Position numbers and translations under genes: made by a program. This document shows, piece after piece, positions 26,501 through 38,500 of a DNA stretch of 64,000 bases. Location of the stretch: contig CATNEN010000038.1 in NCBI GenBank assembly GCA_950097015.1, positions 17,122,001 through 17,186,000 on the forward strand, written 5' to 3'. Each line of letters opens with the position of its first letter. Position 1 is the first letter of the stretch. Below the pieces are notes generated by a model that saw nothing but the letters and a program-made list of their open reading frames with translations, made no database searches and was not told where the DNA came from. The DNA is from Macrostomum hystrix. Taxonomy: Eukaryota > Platyhelminthes > Macrostomidae.

Positions 26501-29500
26501 ATTGCTAGATGGACAGCTAGATGAAATGCTAGATGCAAAGCTAGATGCATTGCTAGATGGATTGCTAGATGCACAGCTAGATGCATTGCTAGATGGATTG
26601 CTAGATGCACAGCTAGATGGATTGCTAGATGCACAGCTAGATGGATTGCTAGATGCACAGCTAGATGGATTGCTAGATGGACAGCTAGATGAAATGCTAG
26701 ATGCAAAGCTAGATGCATCGCTAGATGGATTGCTAGATGCACAGCTAGATGGATTGCTAGATGCACAGCTAGATGGATTGCTAGATGGATTGCTAGATGG
26801 ATTGCTAGATACACTGCTAGATGGATTGCTAGATGCAAAGCTAGATGCATTGCAAAGATGCAAAGCTAGATGCATTGCTAGATGGATCGCTAGATGCACA
26901 GCTAGATGGATTGCTAGATGGATTGCTAGATGGATTGCTAGATGGATTGCTAGATGGATTGCTAGATGCACAGCTAGATGGATTGCTAGATGGATTGCTA
27001 GATGGATTGCTAGATGCACAGCTAGATGGATTGCTAGATGCACAGCTAGATGGATTACTAGATGCACAGCTAGATGGATTGCTAGATGCACAGCTAGATG
27101 GATTGCTAGATGCACAGCTAGATGGATTACTAGATGCACAGCTAGATGGATTGCTAGATACACTGCTAGATGGATTGCTAGATACACTGCTAGATGGATT
27201 GCTAGATACACTGCTAGATGCACAGCTAGATGGATTGCTAGATGGATTGCTAGATGCACAGCTAGATGGATTGCTAGATGGATCGCTAGATGCACAGCTA
27301 GATGGATTGCTAGATGGATTGCTAGATGGATTGCTAGATGGATTGCTAGATGGATTGCTAGATGCACAGCTAGATGGATTGCTAGATGGATTGCTAGATG
27401 GATTGCTAGATGCACAGCTAGATGGATTGCTAGATGCACAGCTAGATGGATTGCTAGATGCACAGCTAGATGGATTACTAGATGCACAGCTAGATGGATT
27501 GCTAGATGCACAGCTAGATGGATTGCTAGATGCACAGCTAGATGGATTGCTAGATGCACAGCTAGATGGATTGCTAGATACACTGCTAGATGGATTGCTA
27601 GATACACTGCTAGATGGATTGCTAGATACACTGCTAGATGCACAGCTAGATGGATTGCTAGATGGATTGCTAGATGCACAGCTAGATGGATTGCTAGATG
27701 GATTGCTAGATGGATTGCTAGATGGATTGCTAGATGAATTGCTAGATGCACAGCTAGAAGAGTAGCTAGATCACATCTTGGCATGCCATTTTAATTCTTG
27801 CTTTGAATGCTTGCAAGTTGCTTATCGAACCAGTCCGTCAAGTTGAATAATCGAAAACTGCTTACTGAGAGACAGAAAAATTAATCCACACAATTTTGAG
27901 TAGGATATTTATAACCTGGCTTGAGTCATGGAAATACTAGAAAGTTTCACATTTAAACACACTGCAGAATGGTGCAGTATATCTAGGTATTCACTATTTA
28001 TAAGGCTTCACTTTCAACCGTATGAAGATAATGTGGCCCAGTTACTGAGGGGAAAGAGAAGGGCAGGCGCCTAATCTTAGTCCCAGCTATAAAAATCCCA
28101 TCGTTTTGTTGACAGGCGACGCGGACATCCATCTATTGCGCTATAATATTATATATATGAAAGTGAGTGAGAGAAAAAAAGAGGAAATTAGAATGAGGAG
28201 TAAGAGCTGTTTGCCTCAGTTTCTCCTTGGCTCATTTGCTTCGGTCCTGCAGTCTCACTTTTTTCTTCATCACTTTCCACTGCATGCTAGAAATATTTTT
28301 AGCCGATTCTCAGCCCATTCCATGTTTCTTCAATACAATCGCCAGCGGCTTGCTCCGACGACTCCTCTCCCTCTGCCTGCTCCTCTCCCTGTCTCTATAG
28401 GTGTGTCCGTGAGCTTGCCTGTCTTGTGTGGCAAAATAAAGACTAGTTTAAGACGACGATGAGAACTATCCTGTACATGCAACTTCAGAGACATTGCTGA
28501 GATAGAAAGAGAGAGAGAGAGAGAGAGAGCTACTGAACCAGAATTACCTGACTAGCTTATGGCGATGCAATTATTATTTAGTTTAGTTTAGAACTTTTCC
28601 TACAAGCCATTTTTCCTTAACCTACTTCTCACATTTCAGCCCTGTGTTTTGCTTTGCTTCACTAGATTCAATAGCATATAGTCCTAAAGTCATTTTGAGG
28701 CAAAGTCGATTGTTCTACAACTTTGTTCACTTAAATTAGTTCACATTAAAGAATCAGTTCAGTAAGACTTTTAAATTCCGCTACTAAAGCAACTCAACTT
28801 CCGTTACTAAAGCAACTCAACTTCCGTTACTGAAGCTACTCGTTACTCAAATTCCGTTACTAAAGCAACTCAACTTCCGTTACTAAAGCAACTCAACTTC
28901 CGTTACTGAAGCTACACGTTACTCAAAGTCCGTTACTAAAACAACTCAACTTCCGTTACTGAAGCTACTCGTTACTCAAATTCCGTTACTAAAGCAACTC
29001 AACTTTCGTTACTAAAGCAACTCAACTTCCGTTACTGAAGCTACTCGTTACTCAAATTCCGTTACTAAAGCTACTCAACTTTCGTTACTAAAGCAACTCA
29101 ACTTCCGTTACTAAAGCTACTCAACTTCCGTTACTGAAGCTACTCGTTAGTCAAAGTCCGTTACTAAAGCTACTCAACTTCCGTTACTAAAGCAACTCAA
29201 CTTCCGTTACTAAAGCAACTCAACTTCCGTTACTGAAGCTACTCAACTTCCGTTACTGAAGCTACTCAACTTCCGTTACTGAAGCTCCTCAACTTCCGTT
29301 ACTGAAGCTACTCAACTTCCGTTACTGAAGCTACTCAACTTCCGTTAATGAAGCTACTCAACTTCCGTTACTGAAGCTACTTAACTTCCGTTACTAAAGA
29401 TACTCAACTTCCGATACTAAAGCAACTCAACTTCCGTTACTAAAGCAACTCAACTTCCGTTACTAAAGCTACTCAACTTCCGTTACTGAAGCTACTCGTT

Positions 29501-32500
29501 ACTCAAATTCCGTTACTAAAGCTACTCAACTTCCGTTACTAAAGCAACTCAACTTCCGTTACTAAAGCAACTCAACTTCAGTTACTAAAGCTACTCAACT
29601 TCCGTTACTAAAGCAACTCAACTTCCGTTACTAAAGCAACTTAACTTCCGTTACTAAAGCTACTCAACTTCCGTTACTGAAGCTACTCGTTACTCAAATT
29701 CCGTTAGCAAAGCAACTCAACTTCCGTTACTAAAGCAACTCAACTTCCGTTACTAAAGCAACTTAACTTCCGTTACTAAAGCTACTCAACTTCCGTTACT
29801 GAAGTTACTCGTTACTCAAATTCCGTTAGCAAAGCAACTCAACTTCCGTTACTAAAGCAACTCAACTTCCGTTACTGAAGCAACTCAACTTCCGTTACTA
29901 AAGCTACTCAACTTCCGTTACTGAAGCTACTCGTTACTCAAAGTCCGGTACTAAAGCAACTCAACTTCCGTTACTGAAGCTACTCGTTACTCAAAGTCCG
30001 TTACTAAAGCTACTCAACTTCCGTTACTGAAGCTACTCGTTACTCAAATTCCTTTACTAAAGCTACTCAACTTCCGTTACTAAAGCAACTCAACTTCCGT
30101 TACTAAAGCTACTCAACTTCCGTTAATGAAGCTACTTAACTTCCGTTACTGAAGCTACTCAACTTCCGTTACTGAAGCTACTCAACTTCCGTTACGAAAG
30201 CAACTCAACTTTCGTTACTGGAGCTACTCAACTTCCGTTACTGAAGCTACTCAACTTCCGTTACTGAAGCTAGTCAACTTCCGTTAATGAAGCTACTCAA
30301 CTTCCGTTACTGAAGCTACTCAACTTCCGTTACTAAAGCTACTCAACTTCCGTTACTAAAGCAACTTAACTTCCGTTACTAAAGCAACTCAACTTCCGTT
30401 ACTAAAGCTACTCAACTTCCGTTACTGAAGCTACTCGTTACTCAAATTCCGTTACTAAAGCTACTCAACTTCCGTTACTAAAGCAACTCAACTTCCGTTA
30501 CTAAAGCAACTCAACTTCAGTTACTAAAGCAACTCAAATTCCGTTACTAAAGCTACTCAACTTCCGTTACTAAAGCAACTCAACTTCCGTTACTAAAGCA
30601 ACTCAACTTCAGTTACTAAAGCAACTCAAATTCCGTTACTAAAGCTACTCAACTTCAGTTACTAAAGCAACTCAACTTCCGTTACTAAAGCAACTCAACT
30701 TCCGTTACTAAAGCAACTCGACTTCCGTTACTGAAGCTACTCAAATTCCGTTACTAAAGCTACTCAACTTCCGTTACTAAAGCTACTCAAATTCCGTTAC
30801 TAAAGCTACTCAACTTCCGTTACTAAAGCTACTCAAATTCCGTTACTAAAGCAACTCAACTTCCGTTACTAAAGCTACTTAACTTCCACGCGTTACTAAA
30901 GCTACTCAACTTCCGTTACTAAAGCTACTCAACTTCCGTTACTAAAGTTACTTATTAACTTCCGTTAAAGTTACTTGTTAGGCGGGTGAGCTGCAGTGTG
31001 ATCTAACGCGTTTGCCTCTCGCACCAAGGTCCCTGTGCTCGATTCCGCCACATTCATTTGGGGCGCAGCCGCGGAGAGAAGGCTTGGAGGTTTTTCGCGC
31101 AATTTACGCCCTTGAGGGCCAACCTCCTAGGCACAGTGAAAGTGTACCCTGACTGACGATGAGAAAGTCAGGGCAGATGTACACACCTGTGTGAGCTTGT
31201 GCCTGCGTACAGTATCTGTGTGCTTAGGAGTCAGCGAAAAGAGCAGAACTGCATCCTCTCGTTACTAAAGCCATTTTAACCTCCGTTAAAAATACTACTC
31301 AAATTTGTTAATACAGCTTTTAGTTTTTTAAGCCATGGCATTGACATCGGTGCATGGACATTGACATTGTCCATCATTAAAGTTCAGTTAGTACAAACCT
31401 CAAAGTCAATCATTTTTTTCCCAACTCAAAGTAAAATACAGCGAGGAATTATCGCATCCCCTAACGACTAAAATAGAGGAAAAGACTGCGCAGGGTCGCT
31501 CTCCGGCCTAACCTCGACGCAACCAAAAACTAGTCATGCGTTCAGGTAGAAATGAAAGACGGCTGACAACAAAAAGGATCGCAAGCAATTAGCGACTCAA
31601 TCCGCCCCTCTTTGCTGCAGCACCGTCTCTCGTTAGAGTAGAACAAGCAGCTTTCTGATGCCCGGGTCTCGCATGCCATCGGGTCTCTTCCTAGCTCTTG
31701 TCTAGGAAGGATTTCATGCGCGGCTAAGCTGAAAAGCATTGCGATGCTAATTCTTCAGGTAAAGCGACTCTGTGTGATGCTCGGCGAAACAGCCCGAACC
31801 TCTGAGCTCTGGAGACACGAGATCTAGCAAACAGTTTTCCCTAGTCTCCCTGTCTCTGTATGTGCCTTCATCATTTAATCCGAGGATGCGAATTGGGAAC
31901 TTTGTTCCCTGCCATAAGTTTCTAGGGGAAAAAAACTGACTGTCTGTGGGATTTCTGAATAACTTTGTATGCATACAATTTTGTCTTTCCTTTCTTTGCG
32001 GACACTGCGGACTTCAGATACACTGAAGTTTTATACTCTCAGCGAGGATAATTTAAGGAAGTTTTGTTTTTGTTCTCCTGTAAAATTCTCAAAAATGTCT
32101 AGTTTTAAATAGTAGAGCTTCTCTTCTGAAACCGACTACAAAAATTAAAAGTGAAGCTATCCTCAAGCTATCCTCAAGCTATCCTCAAGCTATCCTCAAG
32201 CTATCCTCAAGCTATCCTCAAGCTATCCTCAAGCTATCCTCAAGCTATCCTCAAGCTATCCTCAAGCTATCCTCAAGCTATCCTCAAGCTATCCTCAAGC
32301 TATCCTCAAGCTATCCTCAAGCTATCCTCAAGCTATCCTCAAGCTATCCTCAAGCTATCCTCAAGCTATCCTGATGCTATATCCTGAAGCTATCCTGATG
32401 CTATATCCTGAAGCTATCCTGATGCTATATCCTGAAGCTATCCTAAATTTATACCAAAGCTATATTGAAGCTATCCCTGAAATTATACTTGTACCCAAGC

Positions 32501-35500
32501 TATCCTGAAGCTAACTTGAAGCTATCCTGAAGCTATCCTGAAGATATCCTGAAGCCATCCCGAAGCAATCCCAAAGCTACCCTGAAGCAATCCTAAAGCC
32601 ATCCCGAAGCAATCCCAAAGCCACCCTGAAGCAATCCCAAAGCCATCCCGAAACAATCCCAAAGCCATCCCGAAGCAATCCCAAAGCCACCCTGAAGCAA
32701 TCCCAAAGCCACCCTGAAGCAATCCCAAAGCCATCCCGAAACAATCCCAAAGCTACCCTGAAGCAATCCCAAAGCCATCCCGAAGCAATCCCAAAGCTAC
32801 CCTGAAGCAATCCCAAAGCCATCCCGAAGCAATCCCAAAGCCATCCCGAAGCAATCCCAAAGCCATCCCGAAGCAATCCCAAAGCCACCCTGAAGCAATC
32901 CCAAGGCCACCCTGAAGCAATCCCAAAGCCACCCTGAAGCAATCCCAAAGCCATCCCGAAGCAATCCCAAAGCCATCCCGAAGCAATCCCAAAGCCATCC
33001 CGAAGCAATCCCAAAGCCACCCTGAAGCAATCCCAAAGCCATCCCGAAGCAATCCCAAAGCTACCCTGAAGCAATCCCAAAGCCACCCTGAAGCGATTCT
33101 CACGCTATATTGAAAATGCTCCCTGCCAACAGTCTAAGCTGATGTGCACCTTCAAGCGAGTGCTTGCAACCTCAGTCGGCCTTGTTCCTAGCCTTGCAGA
33201 TCGCTGAAACGTGAAACTCTAATTAATTGATTAAATTCTGACTGGATTAAATAAAACAATGCGCAATTTGCAGACTGAACAGGGACACAAAAGATAATAG
33301 AAAATACAACAAGAGGCGATTTAGGAAATTAGTCACGAAGCGAAGAGAGACAAGGGATTTTTCTATTATTTTCCTAAGCTGGTCAAGCCAGGGTCAACAG
33401 AATTGAGTTTGCTCAAGCAAGAAAATAGGGAATAGCGGAGCAGCTATTGACTAGCCGCCTGTGATTAAAACCGACAATCAGTAGTGTCAAAGGCGCTTTG
33501 CGAGCACAAAGGAATGGCGGGCAGGTGGAAAATTGATTCCTTTTCCTAGCGTAGGGATTTGGCTTGCAGATTTTCTGAGAACACTGATGGACTATTCTGC
33601 GATTCAGATGCAATCAGAAGAAGAAATACTCAGAAAGATACTTACCTGGAGAGTAACCGGTTTGTCTAATAAAACCTGAGATTAAGACCCTAAACTAACC
33701 TGTTAGATAGGAGAGTCACCTGTTAGATAGGAGAGTCACCTGTTAGATAGGAGAGTCACCTGTTAAATAGAAGAGTCACCTGTTAGGCTGTTAGATAGGA
33801 GAGTCACCTGTTAGATAGGAGAGTCACCTGTAAGATAGGAGAGTCACCTGTTAGATAGAAGAGTCACCTGTTAGATAGGAGAGTCACCTGTTAGATAGGA
33901 GAGTCACCTGTTAGACAGGAGAGTCTCCTGTTAGATAGGAGAGTCACCTGTTAGATAGGAGAGTCTCCTGTTAGATAGGAGAGTCACCTGTTAGATAGGA
34001 GAGTCTCCTGTTAGATAGGAGAGTCACCTGTTAGATAGGAGAGTCACCTGTTAGATAGGAGAGTCACCTGTTAGATAGGAGAGTCTCCTGTTAGATAGGA
34101 GAGTCACCTGTTAGATAGGAGAGTCTCCTGTTAGATAGGAGAGTCACCTGTTAGATAGGAGAGTCTCCTGTTAGATAGGAGAGTCTCCTGTTAGATAGGA
34201 GAGTCTCGTGTTCTCACGTGTTCAGGTGTCCTCAACGTGCTCTCAACTTAATCTAGCGCGCTTTAAGTTACATCGTCTTTGTTTGAGCTGGCTAAGTGCT
34301 AAAAAATGGATTCCATTTTGTCGTGTTTTACGAGTTTCTTTAACTATTATCAAAGGATAGCGATTTAATTCCGCCCAATCCATTAATTTCTCGCCTCGCG
34401 CTTTGTCCATTCAGTCTATATTTAATAGTTGCCAACGATCAGGTACACACATCCTTCTTATTTCCTTCTTATGACTTTCCATTACCCAGAAATTGTTCAG
34501 CTGTCAAACTTTTATTCATTTATACGTATGAACTTATGACGTATATGTACGTATGAACTTGCATATAAAATATTGTATGTAACTAATTAATTAAAATCGC
34601 ATAATTAAGTGTTCTAAAAGGTAGGGAAATTCACTAAACTAATACCTTTCTGGTATTAAAACTTAATTAAAATATAAGAGGATGAACACAAAATTTTAGT
34701 CCTTAAGTAGAGGGAATCATGATTGATTAAATGCAATTTTTTTTGACAAATACTCGTATATGTCTAAGAGTACGCGTAACTTTTTTGGTCGCAAAGGGGG
34801 GGGCGTTTTTGCTAGTCAATGCTACTATTTTTTTCATTTAAAACTAATGCAGCAACTTTAATGGCTTGACAATTCCAGTAAATTTACACAATTGTAAAAC
34901 TTTTTAAAAATCAAATTTGGAAGAAAGGACTAAAGAGGGGTTGAGAATCTAGAATCAGGAGTGGAACTCTCACTCTCTAGTTCAAGTGCTCGGGTGCGTT
35001 CACGGGCACGGCGCGATTAAAATACCCAGCAAGAGCACTACTCCTCTACCTGCCACGCAATCCTGACACATTAGGGAAGAAAAAATTACCCCCCAGCTTC
35101 TGCAGTCGAGGAAATCCCAATTCTGGTCACATTTGGCTCCGCCCAAGACCCAGCCAAACCTGCCATACCTAAGAAGGCCACTCGACTTCCGGTGGTTTAG
35201 ATGAGGCAGTTAGAAGTGGGTACCATCGACACCAGCTAGAGCTCCTCAGGGCGTTGAAGCGAGAGAGTGAGAAACCTGGAAAAGTACACGAGAAACGAAT
35301 GGAACTAAACTGTCAGAGATTTATAGACTCGGCTTGATAATTTTTTTCTTTGCAGGACGCATCCTATCGCAGGGCCAGCGCGGCATTTGCTATCGGCGCA
35401 CTGGCTGATGGAGTTGGACTTCTGCACACGCAGCAGCAGCAGCAACAGCAGGTACTTCTTTACCACAATTGCCGTCAGCAGCAGCAGCAGCAGCCCTTTA

Positions 35501-38500
35501 GCCTGCCAGCCAGTCCCCTGTTGGGTTTCGGTGACGGCCGAAGACGAAGGGTAAAAATGGATGCTCTACTAATGAAACTTTACTTGGATTGCTAGTCTAT
35601 TGCAATCGATGAAGGATTATAATGGATTGCTAGTCTATTGCAATCGATGAAGGATTAGAATGGATTGCTAGTCTATTGCAATCGATGAAGGATTATAATG
35701 GATTGCTAGTCTATTGCAATCGATGAAGGATTAGAATGGATTGCTAGTCTATTGCAATCGATGAAGGATTAGAATGGATTGCTAGTCTATTGCAATCGAT
35801 GAAGGATTAGAATGGATTGCTAGTCTATTGCAATCGATGAAGGATTAGAATGGATTGCTAGTCTATTGCAATGGGTGAAGGATTAGAATGGATTGCTAGT
35901 CTATTGCTATGGGTAAAGGACTAGAATGGATTGCTAGTCTATTGCCATGGGAGGCAACAGAGCGGAATCCTTCGAATAACACCGTCAGCAGCAGTCGGGA
36001 AGTCAGCTGGAGTCAATATCAAGCAGTTACCAGCCGCTGCAGTCGCCGTGCCCGATGAGCAGCTCATCCCAAGCTGCCCGCCAGCAGTTCGGCAGTCTGG
36101 GCAATGTGGCCACACTGGGAGTCGCATCTGAAGCTGCCTACGGTGCCGCGTCTTCGTCGAAGCTCTCGGACAGCGCCGGGAAGCCTCGCAGATCTTCGGG
36201 CCTGCAGGGCCTCTTCACGTTGAGACGAATTCGGAGCGCGAAATCCGTGTCCTCAGGTCAGCGAGCAGCTTGTCTCAATCTGGCTTCGCTCATTCTATCA
36301 GGATTCTACCCAACCTTTTTCTCCCATCACTTTAGGACATTCCCATCCCCTCAGGGCTCTACCTTCCCCTCAGGGCTCCACCATCCCCTCAGGGCTCCAT
36401 CATCCCCTCAGGGCTCTACCTTTCCCTCAGGGCTCCACCATCTCTTCAGGACTCTACCATCCCCTCAGGACTCCAACATCCCCTCAGGACTCCACCTCTG
36501 GACTCTGACCTTCCCCTCAGGAACTCCCATCCCGATGGGAGTTTTCCCGACATGTCTTCTCCCATTCCCATCTCCATAGGGTAAACACTAAAAAGCGCTC
36601 TAACTATTCCGTCTTTGAGCAGGTCCGGCCTTTCTAATATTTCGCGATCAAGTCCGCCGTGTCCAGTTGCCAGCTAAACTGGCCTCAATGGACTCTGTTC
36701 AAGAGCTGTTCTGCCGCGCCTTCGCCCAGTGGATAACGCCGGATTGGTTCAAAGAGAATCCCCTGCGAAGGATCTACGTGCAGGACAGGAACTGCAGGCA
36801 GCTGTTCTACGAGCTGGAGGATGTCAGGTTCATAAATCTACTTAGAACACAACCGCCCCTAGAGTCATTTCCACTTTATAGGTGACAATTCTGCCCATTT
36901 CTCTGACTCCTGAGCACACACGCACACAGTTACTGTACGCAGGCACACGCTCACACAGGTGTGTACATCTGCCCTGACTTTCTCATCGTCAGGCAGTGTA
37001 CACTTCACTGTGCTTTGGAGGTTGGCCCTCAAGGGCGTAAATTGCACCACAAGTCACCAAACCTTCTCTCCGCGGCTGCGCCCCAAATAAATGTGGCCTC
37101 GCCGCGGAATCGAGCTCAGGGACCTTGGTGCGAGAGGCAAGCGCGTTAACTTCTGTGTGTCACTCACCCCTATCATTTCTCCTTGCTGTTACCTTTATTT
37201 ATGCATCTAAAAAGTTAACTTTTTAACAATTTATTTATACCCAGAGACGTCAAGCCAAACTGCCTGCTAAAGATACAGGAACCGCAGCAGCAGCAGCAGT
37301 CGCCAGTGTTAAAAATAAAAGGTGTCCAACCATTGACGGCTGTGACAGCCGGCATTTGCACCGCCTCGGGCAATTGTCATGGCTACCAGATGGCAGCGGC
37401 TGATAGGATGCATCAAAACCATTTGCTGCTGCAGCAGCAGCAGCAGCAGCAGCATTTGGAGCAGCAGAGTAGGCTACTGCATCTTCAGCAACAGCATCAT
37501 TTTCACTATCAGCAGCCGCAGCAAACAATTCAGATGCAACATCCACACCTGAGGCAAACTGCTTCGATTTGCACCTGTCAACTAACTGGAACTACTTGCT
37601 CCTCGGAGATTTGTGAGTTTATCATTTTTCCACTGATGCTAGCAAGCAGTGATTTTTTTCATATTAAAGACTTCTCTAGAAACTTGATATTAACCCGGCA
37701 CCTGACAGTGCCTCCCTAATTATCTTACATCCGACTGTAACTACAAGTACCATATTATTTTCACAGGCGAAAATCTGCAACAGCAGCAGCAGCAGCAACA
37801 GAATTGGCTGCACTTACAACTAATACAGCAGCAGCAACAGCAGCAGCAGCAGCAGCAGAAGCAGCAACAGCAGCAGCAGCAGCAATGGGCACAGCCGCAG
37901 AGTCTCAACTGGAGCCAGACTCTAGACAGTACTATCTGCAGCAGCCAAGTGAGGGAGCTCTGTAAGGAGTCAGGCCATCTTTGTCAGCATCATTTGCGCT
38001 TCCAGCAGATGCAGAAGCAGCAGCAGCAGCAGAAGCAGCAGCAGAAGCAGCATCAGCAGCAGGAGCAGCAGCAGCAGCAGCAGAAGCAGCAGCAAAGACA
38101 AGCAGCTTCCTGTTGTCCAGCTGACTCGGAGTCTAGCGGCGACAGGCAGCAGAGGCCGGTGCCAGCTGACTACGGCGGAGTCAACAGTAGCGCAGCGACC
38201 AGCGAGACCAGTCAGGACAGCGCGTTCTCAAACAAGAGCGGTGAGAATTTGGTCTCATGAATAGCCTCATTGTGGTCTAGATAAGACCGCAGGATTTTTG
38301 TAGCTCAACATAGAAAAAATTTCTCCCTAAAATACGATTTGCTTCAGCAGCATCTTCCACAGCTTTCATTAAGCAGCCAACAATGTTGAAACAGTCGGGA
38401 AATGCAACGGAAGAAAATAGCGGCGATCAACTTCAGGTAAATTAAGGTCCTTATGAAAATATTTATTACTTCCTGACGCTTTACTAAAGAACTTTATTTG

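Noticed and set aside
25461-27784. Apparent 300-550-residue repeat proteins (HLAI, LDGL, ARWI repeats)
   Set aside because: Product of the 12-bp satellite in an intron; several frames are open on both strands.
31542-31974. Two short minus-strand frames in intron 1 of the SRCIN1-like gene
   Set aside because: No domain, no splice logic, and composition like surrounding non-coding DNA.
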